Origin: Nocardia camponoti
GTDB taxonomy: Bacteria; Actinomycetota; Actinomycetes; Mycobacteriales; Mycobacteriaceae
Direction: 5' to 3'
Assembly: GCF_014646135.1 (NCBI RefSeq)
Contig: NZ_BMMW01000002.1
Span: forward strand, 806,001 to 870,000
Length of the DNA: 64,000 nucleotides
The notes under the pieces: generated by a model
What the model saw: only the letters and a program-made list of their open reading frames with translations
Told to the model about the DNA's origin: nothing
Database searches by the model: none
Shown: one piece after another, positions 1 through 8,104 of the stretch
Layout: every line of letters starts with the position of its first letter
Position numbering within the stretch: position 1 is the first letter of the stretch
Translations under genes and position numbers: made by a program

Positions 1-324
1 TCTGGCAGCAAGCCCGGTCGCCGTCACAACCATCCCCGCCGTGCAGAACCCGCACTGAAACCCAGCGCACTCAACTACCTTGCGCTGCACCGCATTCGGC
101 GCGATACCCGCCGCTGTCGTCACCGCGCGACCCTCCGCGCGGTGTGCCGGGATCAGGCACGAGTGGACCGGTTCGCCGTCGAGCAGCACCGAGCACGCCC
201 CGCAGTCGCCCGAGTCGCAGCCCTTCTTCACCGCGAACACACCGTTTTCCCGCAGGAGAGTCCGCAAACACTGTCCCGGGCGCGCGGCGACCTCTCGCGC
301 GACGCCATCTACGTCGAGTTGCAC
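1..324 (-). CDS. Xanthine dehydrogenase 2Fe-2S (small) subunit, partial
   Basis: Iron-sulfur subunit of a molybdenum hydroxylase, passing electrons from the molybdenum site to FAD during xanthine oxidation. The gene begins with GTG at 324, seven bases after an AGGAGG ribosome-binding site, and runs off the window start; 108 codons are visible. Cys36, Cys41, Cys44 and Cys56 match the plant-type 2Fe-2S site, and CGFC at 91-94 opens the second 2Fe-2S domain. It is the downstream gene of the purine operon, just after the FAD subunit. The molybdenum subunit must lie outside the window. Family call is secure; the exact substrate is inferred from the neighbours. Confidence 0.9.
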   Translation of the reverse strand, partial: MQLDVDGVAREVAARPGQCLRTLLRENGVFAVKKGCDSGDCGACSVLLDGEPVHSCLIPAHRAEGRAVTTAAGIAPNAVQRKVVECAGFQCGFCTAGMVVTATGLAAR

Positions 325-367
325 TGCACGCCTCCTACCTTGATCTTCGTGAGCTAGTCGTTGGGGA

Positions 368-1231
368 CTACGAGAGCGCGGTCGGCGCACTTCCCGTGTC
401 CCGTAGCTCGCCAACCACTTCGCGCGCCAACAACCCGGTCACGTGCGCGCGCCAATCAGGCGCGCCGTGGGGGTCGTCGAACCAGCGGGCCGGGTCGATG
501 GACGCAACCGCGCGCGCGACCGCGTCTTCGGCTGGGACAGTGTCGAATTCGAGAACGACAGGTCGGTCGGTCGCTGCGGTGATCGTGACCGCGCACGAAC
601 CGTCCGGCATTGCCACACCCATCACGACCGACCCCGACCGCCCAAGCGGCGCGAGAGCGATCTTGCGAAAACTGGTGCGCGACAACAACCCTGACGTCGG
701 CACGAGGAAGCTCCGCACCACTTCGCCCTCACGCAGCGCGTTCACGCCGGGACCAAACACAAACTCGCGCAACGGAATCGAGCGCTCGCCGAGCGGACCC
801 CACACGGTCGCGACCGCATCCAGCGCAACCAAGGAACCAAGCACCGCTCCGGCAGGCAGCGACAAACAAACGTTTCCGCCAACCGTCGCCGTCCGCCAAA
901 TCTTGTGCGAAGCGAGCAACGCCCGGCACGATAGCGCGAACAACGCCGTGCCCGGCCACTCCGGTTTCATCAGCGTGGTACCGAGTTCACGCCCGGGACG
1001 CGCCCCGGCAAATTCCGCGAGTGTGCACGTCGCGGCGATTTCCAACCCAGCATCGGAAACACGCAGGGCTGGCCAACCGAGAGTCGTGATGTCGACCAGC
1101 GCGTCGATGTTGTCGTGCGGTTCCGAATACAGGAACGTGCCGCCGGCGAGCACCGAGCAACCAGGGCCGAGCCGCGCCAGGTCGGCGCGGTCGCGAGCCA
1201 GGTGCACTTGGGTCACGGTATCTAGATCCAC
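368..1231 (-). CDS. Xanthine dehydrogenase FAD-binding subunit
   Basis: FAD subunit of the xanthine dehydrogenase complex (molybdopterin dehydrogenase FAD-binding domain, CO-dehydrogenase medium-subunit type). The FAD-loop region reads [20 protein letters not shown], followed by the usual C-terminal domain. I start at GTG 1231, giving 287 residues, because GAGGAGGG sits five bases upstream and the protein then begins at the family's normal N-terminus ([11 protein letters not shown]). A longer open frame reaches 1309 but its extra 26 residues do not look like the family. A 145-base gap separates it from the upstream deaminase gene, so it may have its own promoter. Confidence 0.88.
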   Translation of the reverse strand: MDLDTVTQVHLARDRADLARLGPGCSVLAGGTFLYSEPHDNIDALVDITTLGWPALRVSDAGLEIAATCTLAEFAGARPGRELGTTLMKPEWPGTALFALSCRALLASHKIWRTATVGGNVCLSLPAGAVLGSLVALDAVATVWGPLGERSIPLREFVFGPGVNALREGEVVRSFLVPTSGLLSRTSFRKIALAPLGRSGSVVMGVAMPDGSCAVTITAATDRPVVLEFDTVPAEDAVARAVASIDPARWFDDPHGAPDWRAHVTGLLAREVVGELRDTGSAPTALS

Positions 1232-1248
1232 AAGCCCTCCTCGGCTCA

Positions 1249-1286
1249 CTTCGACGCAGCGCGGGATCTCTTCGATGCAGCGCGGG
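1249..1286. repeat. Two 17-bp direct repeats, 21-bp period, upstream of the FAD-subunit gene
   Basis: Two copies of CTTCG(A)(C/T)GCAGCGCGGG, at 1249-1265 and 1270-1286, differ at one base and are spaced by exactly two helical turns. They lie just upstream of the GTG start at 1231, in the gap before the xanthine dehydrogenase subunits. A regulator-binding site is possible; a small tandem duplication is the plain alternative. Confidence 0.45.
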
Positions 1287-1376
1287 TCATGACTAATCGT
1301 TGCCAACACTAAGTGCGTGCGGTTGCCACGATGTTGCGCGACAACCGCCGGAAATTTCGCTCCGGTTAACGCCGAT

Positions 1377-2735
1377 TCACTCGCCTACTAATGCCGCCTG
1401 AGCTGCGGCAACCTGCACGCCAACCGCTTCTTCATCGACGGTCAGCACCACTGAGTCGCGCACCACTTCGCGCCCGTTCACGATCAACGCGGCAAGCGGC
1501 GGAGCTGACCCAAGAATCAGCGCGACGACCGGATCAGCGATTCCCGCATGTGCTGCGGTATCGACTCGCCACAGCGCCAAGTCCGCGAGTTTGCCCGGCT
1601 CGATCGAACCAATCTCGGCGTCGCGGCCAAGCACACGTGCCCCGCCCATCGTCGCCAGTTCAAGCGCGGTGCGGACCGTCATCGCGCGCGGCCCACCAAC
1701 GGCCCGCGCATACAGCAACGCGTTGCGCGGCTCTTCGATCAGCGACGACGACTCGTTGCTCGCCGCCCCGTCGACGCCGAGCCCAACCGGGACGCCGGCC
1801 GCGACGAGGTCAGCGGTGCGCGCGATGCCAGCCCCAAGTCGGCCGTTCGACGTCGGGCAATGCGCGACGCCAGTCCCGGTTCGCGCCATCGCGCCGATCG
1901 CCTCGTCATCGAGATGCACCGCGTGCGCGTACCAAACGTCGTCGCCGAGCCAGCCAAGTCGCTCCATGTACTGGGCGGGCGTGCAACCGAAGGTTTCGAG
2001 GCAAAACTCCTGCTCATCGATGGTTTCGGCGAGGTGCGTGTGGAGCCGAACGCCTGCCGAGCGCGCGAGCGCTGCCGATTCGCGCATGAGGTCGGCCGTC
2101 ACCGAGAACGGCGAACAGGGCGCGAGCGCGATGCGGACCATCGAGTCGAACGACGGGTCGTGCCAGGTGTCGATGGCGGCGACGCTCGCGGCGAGGATGC
2201 CGTCGATGGACTCGACAACCGAGTCCGGCGGCAACCCACCTTGGCTCTGTCCGAGGTCCATCGACCCGCGCGCCGGATGGAACCGCAACCCCACTTCGGT
2301 CGCCGCCGCGATCTCGGCAGCAAGCAGGTCGCCACCGCCCTGCGGGAAAACGTAGTGATGATCCGACGACGTGGTGCAGCCACTCCGGGCAAGGGCGACC
2401 AGCGCCCCGGTTGCCGCGGTGTGTACCGACTTCTCGTCAATGCGCGACCACACCGGATAGAGCGTGGTCAGCCACTCGAAAAGCGTGTTGTCGGCGGCGA
2501 GTCCGCGCGTTGCCCACTGGTAGAGGTGGTGATGGGTGTTCACCAGCCCCGGTGTGAGCAGGCAGCCGCGCCCGTCGATGCGCGCAACGTCGGGCCCGAA
2601 ATCCGGCGGCGTTCCTTCGCCGATGGAGTCAATTCTGTTGCCGCTCACGGCAACCCAGCCGTCGCGATATTCGGTGCCAGCAGCGTCGACGGTCGCGATC
2701 GCGCAACCGGTGATGAGCAGGTTCACGCTTCCCAT
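1377..2735 (-). CDS. 8-oxoguanine deaminase-like amidohydrolase
   Basis: Metal-dependent amidohydrolase of the guanine / 8-oxoguanine deaminase branch, about 452 residues. Visible features are the N-terminal HxH metal site (VNTHHHLYQW), HTHLAE, HAVHLDD, and the catalytic-Asp segment VDGAASNESS. It would feed deaminated oxopurine into the xanthine/urate route, which fits its place between uricase and xanthine dehydrogenase. The start is ATG 2735, overlapping the uricase stop by 13 bases; GTG 2726, in a GTGA overlap with GGGAAG just upstream, is an equally good alternative. A longer frame to 2810 lies inside uricase and is not believable. Guanine, 8-oxoguanine and other aminopurines cannot be told apart by eye. 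Confidence 0.85.
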   Translation of the reverse strand: MGSVNLLITGCAIATVDAAGTEYRDGWVAVSGNRIDSIGEGTPPDFGPDVARIDGRGCLLTPGLVNTHHHLYQWATRGLAADNTLFEWLTTLYPVWSRIDEKSVHTAATGALVALARSGCTTSSDHHYVFPQGGGDLLAAEIAAATEVGLRFHPARGSMDLGQSQGGLPPDSVVESIDGILAASVAAIDTWHDPSFDSMVRIALAPCSPFSVTADLMRESAALARSAGVRLHTHLAETIDEQEFCLETFGCTPAQYMERLGWLGDDVWYAHAVHLDDEAIGAMARTGTGVAHCPTSNGRLGAGIARTADLVAAGVPVGLGVDGAASNESSSLIEEPRNALLYARAVGGPRAMTVRTALELATMGGARVLGRDAEIGSIEPGKLADLALWRVDTAAHAGIADPVVALILGSAPPLAALIVNGREVVRDSVVLTVDEEAVGVQVAAAQAALVGE

Positions 2736-3613
2736 GCCGGCCCCGCTTCTGGTGCGTCCGAGCGAGTCAGGGTCGCGTGGATCGAGCCATACGGCCGGTC
2801 GGCCGCCCAAAACACCTCACCCTTGTTCTCGATCCCGAACTGCCCAAGGTTGTAGTCGAAGTGATGCTTATTCGGCGCGGAGAGTCGAATCTCGGCGAGC
2901 ATCGGAAACCGTTCGAGCACAGCGGTTCCCATCGCGTACAGCGTCTGTTGCAGCGCCTTGGAATACGTGGTGGCGAACAGTTCAAGCAGCGTCGCGCGAA
3001 TCCCGGCGAAAACCTCGTCCCAGTCGAAACCGGTCGTGTCGGCGAACCGCCAGTTCACGACAAGCGACGTGGCGAGAACTCGGTCATCGGTTGGCGGGAG
3101 TGTCGTGAACTCGTCGACCAGAAACCCGTTGAATTCCGAACCGGTCGACTTGAGCACGACCAAGTCCTTGATCCCGCCGACCACCCACGTGCCGTCACCC
3201 GAAACCGTGACCGCGGCGGTTCGCACCTCCGGCCCCAACCGCGACCACGAATGATCGTGCTCAACGCCGTCAATCGAAATCCGCTGCCACGCGTAGGCCT
3301 CGACGTCGATCCGCGCGCTGGTCACCGGCTCAACCGAATCAACGAAATGCGCGGCGAGCCCCAGCGCATAACCCTCGATCGTTTCGATGCCACGCTGCGC
3401 GTACACAAACGTCATGTGCTTTTGCGTATCCGTCGGCAAGACGTGACGCTGGTCACCTTCGGTGTATGCCTCGGCGAAATCGCCGCGCAGGGTCGTCGTC
3501 ACGTTCACATCGCGGATCTCGTGGCGCGCGTCCTGCTTGAAAAACCGCACAACCCGGTTCTCGGCTTTGCCGTATCGGTTGTCGGTCAACTCAATGGCAC
3601 CGCTTAATGGCAT
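2723..3613 (-). CDS. Urate oxidase (uricase)
   Basis: Cofactor-free oxidation of urate to 5-hydroxyisourate. The 296-residue length is normal. Family segments are visible: the N-terminal NRYGKAENRVVRFFK, the core STGSEFNGFLVDEFTTLP, the glutamine-bearing KALQQTLYAMG, and the C-terminal PNKHHFDYNLGQFG. It lies two bases after the HIU hydrolase gene and overlaps the deaminase downstream, so it is tightly within the operon. The product is handled by the next two upstream-encoded enzymes. Confidence 0.95.
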   Translation of the reverse strand: MPLSGAIELTDNRYGKAENRVVRFFKQDARHEIRDVNVTTTLRGDFAEAYTEGDQRHVLPTDTQKHMTFVYAQRGIETIEGYALGLAAHFVDSVEPVTSARIDVEAYAWQRISIDGVEHDHSWSRLGPEVRTAAVTVSGDGTWVVGGIKDLVVLKSTGSEFNGFLVDEFTTLPPTDDRVLATSLVVNWRFADTTGFDWDEVFAGIRATLLELFATTYSKALQQTLYAMGTAVLERFPMLAEIRLSAPNKHHFDYNLGQFGIENKGEVFWAADRPYGSIHATLTRSDAPEAGPAWEA

Positions 3614-3615
3614 GG

Positions 3616-3933
3616 TCAGCTCCCTCGATAGGTGGAATAGGCGAACGGCGAAAGCAACAGTGGCACGTGCAAATGCGACTGCTCACCCACCGTGAAGGTG
3701 ACAACGACTTGGGGATAAAACGTCTCGACGCCCTGGGCGGCGAAGTACGCGCCGGTGTCGAAATGCAGCAGGTAGTCGCCGGGATTGAGGCCAGCGGCGA
3801 GTTCTTTAATGCGACCGTCAGCGTCGGTGAGCGCTTCGGCGACGCGCCGGTCACCGTGGGTCAACCACACTCCGACCTCGGCGGCAGGTACGCCACGAAC
3901 AGCGTCAAGAACGTGCGTCGACAAACTCGTCAT
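3616..3933 (-). CDS. uraH: 5-hydroxyisourate hydrolase (transthyretin-like)
   Basis: Hydrolyses 5-hydroxyisourate to OHCU, the second step after uricase. The 105-residue protein has the N-terminal STHVLD motif and the diagnostic C-terminal YRGS tetrapeptide of the transthyretin-like family. It sits two bases before uricase and two bases after uraD, so the three are evidently co-transcribed. No anomaly seen. Confidence 0.95.
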   Translation of the reverse strand: MTSLSTHVLDAVRGVPAAEVGVWLTHGDRRVAEALTDADGRIKELAAGLNPGDYLLHFDTGAYFAAQGVETFYPQVVVTFTVGEQSHLHVPLLLSPFAYSTYRGS

Positions 3934-3935
3934 GG

Positions 3936-4412
3936 TTATTCACCAACCAATCGAAGCAGGCGCAGTCGGTTGATCTTGCCCAATTCGGTTCGCATAACGT
4001 CCCTTTCGGTTGCCGGATCATTGCCTAACCTTGCTTCGAGCACCGCGAGTAATTCCTCACCGCTGCGCCCAGCCGCGCACACCAGATAAATGTGGTCGAA
4101 TTTGGCTTCATAAGCCCGGTTGCCAGCCGCTAACGCTGCGCGCACTTCGTCGCCTTCAACACCAGCCTGTTCGCGGGCGGACGCGGCCGAAGTTGGTCGG
4201 TCGCCGATGCGCGGATGACCGCTGAGCGCGGCGTCAATGTCGATGTCGACGAGCGCGGCGTCGGCTGCGGCGAGCAGGTCGTCGACCGTCGCGAACGGGC
4301 GCGCCGCCGTCAACGCGTCGGCCCAGCTCGGCGCGGAACAGCAGGCAAGCAATGCCGCACGCGCCGCGTCGGCGGGCATGGCGTTGAAATCGGCGATGGC
4401 GTTGCTTGTCAT
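3936..4412 (-). CDS. uraD: OHCU decarboxylase
   Basis: Decarboxylates 2-oxo-4-hydroxy-4-carboxy-5-ureidoimidazoline to S-allantoin. The 158-residue protein shows the family N-terminus (FNAMPADAARAALLACC), the HP-containing SGHPRIGDR motif and the EAKFDHIYLVCAAGRS segment. It is first in the minus-strand operon; the promoter must lie in the 126-base divergent gap to the MocA-like gene at 4539. Allantoinase is not in the window. Confidence 0.94.
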   Translation of the reverse strand: MTSNAIADFNAMPADAARAALLACCSAPSWADALTAARPFATVDDLLAAADAALVDIDIDAALSGHPRIGDRPTSAASAREQAGVEGDEVRAALAAGNRAYEAKFDHIYLVCAAGRSGEELLAVLEARLGNDPATERDVMRTELGKINRLRLLRLVGE

Positions 4413-4525
4413 CGCTCAAGCATTGCCCCAACTCGCGGCCGTTGCCATCGTTGTGGGGTCGGTCACGTCAGCGTGTCGTCGTCTTGGAGCTGCTCGCCCG
4501 TAATCCCCTAGCAACATCAGGTCGC

Positions 4526-4531
4526 TACCTT
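4526..4531 (+). promoter_or_regulatory. Putative -10 (TACCTT) of a leaderless mocA-like transcript
   Basis: TACCTT ends seven bases before the ATG at 4539, and no Shine-Dalgarno sequence is visible between them. This spacing recurs at several starts in the window and is the usual geometry of actinobacterial leaderless mRNAs. No clear -35 is seen. Confidence 0.35.
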
Positions 4532-4538
4532 CGCACCC

Positions 4539-5141
4539 ATGCCCCAACCAGCAGCGAAAGCCGACGCGTCATGCGTTGGCATCGTGTTGGCCGCGGGCGC
4601 TGGGACGCGCTATGGCAAACCCAAGGCGCTTGCCGAAAACGGGGCGTGGTTGCGCGGCGCGGTCGCGGCTTTGCGTGACGGCGGATGCGACTCGGTCACC
4701 GTGCTACTCGGCGCGACCGGACCCAACCCCGACCTCGTGCCAGCGGGCGCGAACTGGCACTGGGTCGCCGACTGGGCGACGGGCCTTTCTGCTACCGTCA
4801 GAAGCGGGTTTTTCATTGCGGGACAATCGAATTCGCGTTACGTCGCGTTCTTGCCCGTTGATGTTCCCGATATTGGTGCCGATGTCGTCGCCCGCGTGCT
4901 CGCCGCCGCCCGTTCCAGCGAAAGCGGCATCGCCCGCGCTGTGTTCCACGACACACCAGGCCACCCTGCCGTGATCGAGAACAAGCACTGGGGGGCGATT
5001 TCAGGGTCTTTAGTAGGTGATCACGGAGCGGGTTCCTATTTGGGCGCTCGACAAGATATGGTGTGCGTCACGTGCGATGACTTGGCGGCTGGGAACGATC
5101 GCGATTTCCCGGAAGTCATCGACACGGTCGATCGGAGTTAA
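4539..5141 (+). CDS. MocA-like nucleotidyltransferase (molybdenum cofactor cytidylyltransferase family)
   Basis: Probable transferase making the dinucleotide form of molybdopterin required by xanthine dehydrogenase. The 200-residue protein has the NTP-binding VLAAGAGTRYGKPKAL motif near residue 16, a metal-binding PVDVPDIG segment, and HPAVIENKHW. It is transcribed away from the xdh operon and five bases ahead of the XdhC-like gene, matching maturation pairs for molybdenum hydroxylases. CTP versus GTP specificity cannot be judged by eye. Confidence 0.82.
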   Translation: MPQPAAKADASCVGIVLAAGAGTRYGKPKALAENGAWLRGAVAALRDGGCDSVTVLLGATGPNPDLVPAGANWHWVADWATGLSATVRSGFFIAGQSNSRYVAFLPVDVPDIGADVVARVLAAARSSESGIARAVFHDTPGHPAVIENKHWGAISGSLVGDHGAGSYLGARQDMVCVTCDDLAAGNDRDFPEVIDTVDRS

Positions 5142-5146
5142 GAGCT

Positions 5147-6166
5147 ATGCGCGATATCGTCGATGACCTTCTGCGAGTGTGGCATTCAGGCCGAACCGGG
5201 GGTCTCGCCACCGTGGTCCGTACCATCGGGACCGACGCCGTTCCCATTGGTAGCGCGTTGCTCGTCACGCCCAACGGTGGCGTCTTCGGGTCCATCGGCG
5301 CGGGGCGGTTCGAAGAGACCGTTTACGCGGCCGCACTCGAAGCCGCCCGCACCGGCACCCGGCAACTACGTCGCTACAGCATGGTCACCGGGATGGAGTC
5401 CACGTCCGACGACGGGCAGCTCGTCGACATTTTCGTCGAGCCGTTCTCCTGCCGCGATTTCCCGGAGTTCCCAGCTATCGCCGCCGATATTCAGGCGCAC
5501 CGCCGCGTGACCGTCTTTACCGTGGTGTGGAATCAGGATCCTGACGTGATCGGCCAGCATTTGGTCACCGATCGCAAGCATGCGACGGAATTGGTCGCGC
5601 TGCCGGAATCGGATTTGTTCGTCGCGTCGTACTGCCCGCCGCCGCGCCTGATTATCTTCGGCGCGAACGCGTACGCGGCGACATTGGCGACGCAGGCGAA
5701 AATGATTGGCTACCGCGTCAGCATTTGCGATTCGCGCGCCGAATTCGCCGACCCTGCGTCGTTCCCCGGCGTTGAGGTTGTTTGCGATTGGCCGCACCGC
5801 TACTTGAACACCCTCGCGGCCGCGGGCGAGATTGACTCAAGCACGGGCATCGTGGTTTTGGCGAACGAGCCGCGCTTCGAAATCCCGTTGCTGACGGTGG
5901 CATTGCGCTTGCCGGAACTGGGTTACCTTGCGGCCCTTGGCACTCCAGCCGACCAGGCCCGCCGTCTAGACGACCTGCGTGCCGGCGGGTTCGACGAGTC
6001 GACGTTGGCGGGTTTGCACGTCCCCGCAGGTTTGGAATCGGGCCCGCGCACCCCTGCGGAAACCGCGGTTTTCATCACGGCCGATTTCTTGGCGGCCCGC
6101 GCAGGTTTGCGCTTGGCAGCACAGCGCGATTATGGGGCGCATACGGCAGTTGGAATGGCGATTTAG
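5147..6166 (+). CDS. XdhC/CoxI-family molybdenum hydroxylase maturation factor
   Basis: The XdhC family binds and sulfurates the molybdenum cofactor before insertion into xanthine dehydrogenase. The N-terminal part (TGGLATVVRTIGTDAVPIGS) and the C-terminal Rossmann-like part (RLIIFGANAYAATLATQAKM, then LTVALRLPELGYLAALGT) are recognisable in 339 residues. An oddity: the usual Cys-containing GSVSGGCVE motif reads GSIGAGRFEE here, so the conserved cysteine is absent. It follows the MocA-like gene by five bases. Its stop overlaps the convergent unknown gene by four bases. Confidence 0.8.
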   Translation: MRDIVDDLLRVWHSGRTGGLATVVRTIGTDAVPIGSALLVTPNGGVFGSIGAGRFEETVYAAALEAARTGTRQLRRYSMVTGMESTSDDGQLVDIFVEPFSCRDFPEFPAIAADIQAHRRVTVFTVVWNQDPDVIGQHLVTDRKHATELVALPESDLFVASYCPPPRLIIFGANAYAATLATQAKMIGYRVSICDSRAEFADPASFPGVEVVCDWPHRYLNTLAAAGEIDSSTGIVVLANEPRFEIPLLTVALRLPELGYLAALGTPADQARRLDDLRAGGFDESTLAGLHVPAGLESGPRTPAETAVFITADFLAARAGLRLAAQRDYGAHTAVGMAI

Positions 6167-6582
6167 TCGGATTCGACTGCGACGTCTCCGTAGATTTCCG
6201 CGACGGTCAGGTCGGCGACGACCTTGACCGGGCCCTCGGAAACCGAGATCACGGCCCCCGGATAGAGGGAGGGGGCAACTATCTCCGGAGCGATAAAGCC
6301 GAACCGAACGAGTTCCCGTCCGTCGGTGACGGTTCCCGGGAGCTCGATCAGCATCGACACCAATTCAGAGAAGGTACCGGGCGCCGCACCGACCACACGG
6401 GCGTTCGCCCCATACACGGGCCCTGTCGGCCGCCCAGTCTGCCGTCCCCCATCGTCCGCAGATTTGAACGTGATGTAGCCGCTGCCAAACGGTTTCCCCA
6501 GGATGCGCACGCGACTGACGCTACCGGCGGTTCTGGCGTCTCGCACAGCAAGTGGATCAGCCAGCGTTCCAACGTGATTCAC
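6163..6582 (-). CDS. Hypothetical protein, island gene
   Basis: I do not recognise this protein. From GTG 6582 it has about 139 residues, acidic at the C-terminus (EIYGDVAVESD), with no membrane segment or familiar motif. The open frame extends to 6741, but that would overlap the upstream gene by 137 bases, so a start near 6582 is preferred; the exact start is uncertain. It follows the 386-codon unknown gene on the same strand and probably forms a pair with it. Codon choice is less GC-biased than in the flanking purine genes, which suggests later arrival. Confidence 0.5.
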   Translation of the reverse strand: MNHVGTLADPLAVRDARTAGSVSRVRILGKPFGSGYITFKSADDGGRQTGRPTGPVYGANARVVGAAPGTFSELVSMLIELPGTVTDGRELVRFGFIAPEIVAPSLYPGAVISVSEGPVKVVADLTVAEIYGDVAVESD

Positions 6583-6604
6583 GCTCGACCGCGTCAACCC
6601 CTCG

Positions 6605-7765
6605 TCACTTGAGGACTTCCGGATCTCGACCCCATCGCTGATCTTCTGTCGCTTCGAAGCTGAAAAGATAGAACAGTGTCGGGTGGGAGAAGGCAGATAA
6701 CCTCCCCCGCGCGTTGCCCACGATGGTGTCGCCGCTGGCAAGCATCAAATTCCATTCGCCTACGTCTCCCGGTTCGATAGTTTCGTCGTTGCCCGAATGT
6801 GGGGCGAAAACGCGCAGACGGAGTCCATCGAACTCGAAAACTACCTCCCCGTCGTCGTTCCGGCTCATTCCAAGCAAGCGGCGGTCCCTGAGAATCTCAA
6901 TCCGTGACTCAATCTCCTCGCGCGGATCCTGCCAACCCAGGTAGGCGGCGTCTTCGCTCTCAATTCGCCATGGCACGTTGCCGATCAGCAATGCGACATC
7001 GTCGCGCATGACAACACGACGCCGTGGAATCTCGCTTCTGCCGCCACCGAAGTGGAGAGAGAACATGCTGCCTGCCACCCATGCGGTGTCGGAAATCGGC
7101 ACACATGGCAGCGACCAAATCTTCCCGTCTAGCGCAAATTCTGGTGTTGCTGTGACTCGTGGGCGAACCTGTACGGTCTGCGAAAACTCATGCTCGGCCG
7201 CGGCGCCAGACGCCGACCGCCCGCCGTTCCACCCGACACCGAACTTCCGATCCGGCCCCTTCAGCGTCCAAAACGGAGGTGCACCGTCCCCCTGGCGAAA
7301 TGTTTCTGGAAATATGCGCAAACGCAGATCTTCGAAGAAGAAAACGGTGTCGAGACTTGATGCCTGGACCTCAATCGCGGTGAGCCTTTTCAACACCAAC
7401 GACGCCAGCGCGACGTCAATAAACCGCGGTGAGTCTTGGCTTCCGACTACCGCTCCTTCTGGTCCATCGATGCGCCACGAGAGCGCGTAGACCGAAAGCA
7501 ACGCACCAGATAAATCGAGCCGGACCACAAAGTCCCGTCCCAGCTTCACTGCGACAACTAACGAGCCCACGAGCTCATCGACTATCGGGAGGTCAACGAG
7601 GCGACGCGGCGTGCTCACCGTCAGGACCCTACCGTCACGGGTCGGCACCCGAAGACTGAAATTGGCCGCTGACCGTAGGTTTGGCGGCTGTTGCCCGCCT
7701 TCAGTGAGCGAAATGCCAGGCGTAGCGGGGCAACACGCGAAGATAATGGCGCGTATATCGCCCAT
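6605..7765 (-). CDS. Hypothetical protein with two related halves
   Basis: Unrecognised 386-residue protein with no signal peptide or membrane segment. Two similar blocks are visible: LRLRIFPETF...WTLKG in the first half and LRLRVFAPHS...WNLMLASG in the second. Each is preceded by an acidic strand and a hydrophobic LVVAVKLGRDFVVRLDLSG-type stretch. This points to an internal duplication of a beta-rich domain. The start at ATG 7765 lies only 43 bases from the divergent hipB start, so the true start may be further in. Base composition resembles the neighbouring HipBA pair rather than the purine operon. Confidence 0.55.
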   Translation of the reverse strand: MGDIRAIIFACCPATPGISLTEGGQQPPNLRSAANFSLRVPTRDGRVLTVSTPRRLVDLPIVDELVGSLVVAVKLGRDFVVRLDLSGALLSVYALSWRIDGPEGAVVGSQDSPRFIDVALASLVLKRLTAIEVQASSLDTVFFFEDLRLRIFPETFRQGDGAPPFWTLKGPDRKFGVGWNGGRSASGAAAEHEFSQTVQVRPRVTATPEFALDGKIWSLPCVPISDTAWVAGSMFSLHFGGGRSEIPRRRVVMRDDVALLIGNVPWRIESEDAAYLGWQDPREEIESRIEILRDRRLLGMSRNDDGEVVFEFDGLRLRVFAPHSGNDETIEPGDVGEWNLMLASGDTIVGNARGRLSAFSHPTLFYLFSFEATEDQRWGRDPEVLK

Positions 7766-7772
7766 AAACCAC

Positions 7773-7778
7773 TACAAT
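7773..7778 (+). promoter_or_regulatory. Candidate -10 (TACAAT) for hipBA
   Basis: TACAAT lies 30 bases before the hipB ATG, in the short divergent gap to the unknown gene at 7765. It is followed by AAGG as ribosome-binding site at 7797-7800. No convincing -35 is visible, as expected if the antitoxin autoregulates a weak promoter. Confidence 0.3.
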
Positions 7779-7807
7779 GAACAGCCTACGCACCGTAAGG
7801 ATTGTCG

Positions 7808-8104
7808 ATGAAGCGTCCATCGCCCCGCGTCAATCGCGCCGCTCGTGAGCTTGGCGAGCACATCACCACCTGGCGCAAACTGCTCAATCTCACCGCCGAA
7901 CAGGTCGCTGACCGCGCTAGCATCTCGCGGTCCACGCTGCGGCGCCTCGAACAAGGCGAACTTGGTGTCTCGATGGGCACGTACCTCAACACGCTGCGCG
8001 CGTTGGGCCAACTCGACCAAGCCGTCAAAGCCATCGACCCTTACGAGACTGACTTAGGTCGCGCCCGCGCTGACCAGAAATTGCCGAAGCGGGTGCGGCA
8101 ATGA
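7808..8104 (+). CDS. hipB: HipB-type helix-turn-helix antitoxin
   Basis: DNA-binding antitoxin of 98 residues. The XRE helix-turn-helix spans about residues 15-60 (ITTWRKLLNLTAEQVADRAS then ISRSTLRRLEQG). The start is ATG 7808, preceded by GTAAGG at a good distance; an in-frame TTG at 7802 is less likely. It overlaps hipA by four bases (ATGA), the usual coupled arrangement. It would neutralise HipA and repress the operon. Confidence 0.86.
   Translation: MKRPSPRVNRAARELGEHITTWRKLLNLTAEQVADRASISRSTLRRLEQGELGVSMGTYLNTLRALGQLDQAVKAIDPYETDLGRARADQKLPKRVRQ

Noticed and set aside
144..1292. Long plus-strand open frame of 382 codons over the xdh genes
   Set aside because: It is antisense to the Fe-S and FAD subunits, whose minus-strand motifs are clear; it has biased Ser/Arg/Thr composition typical of a GC-rich shadow.
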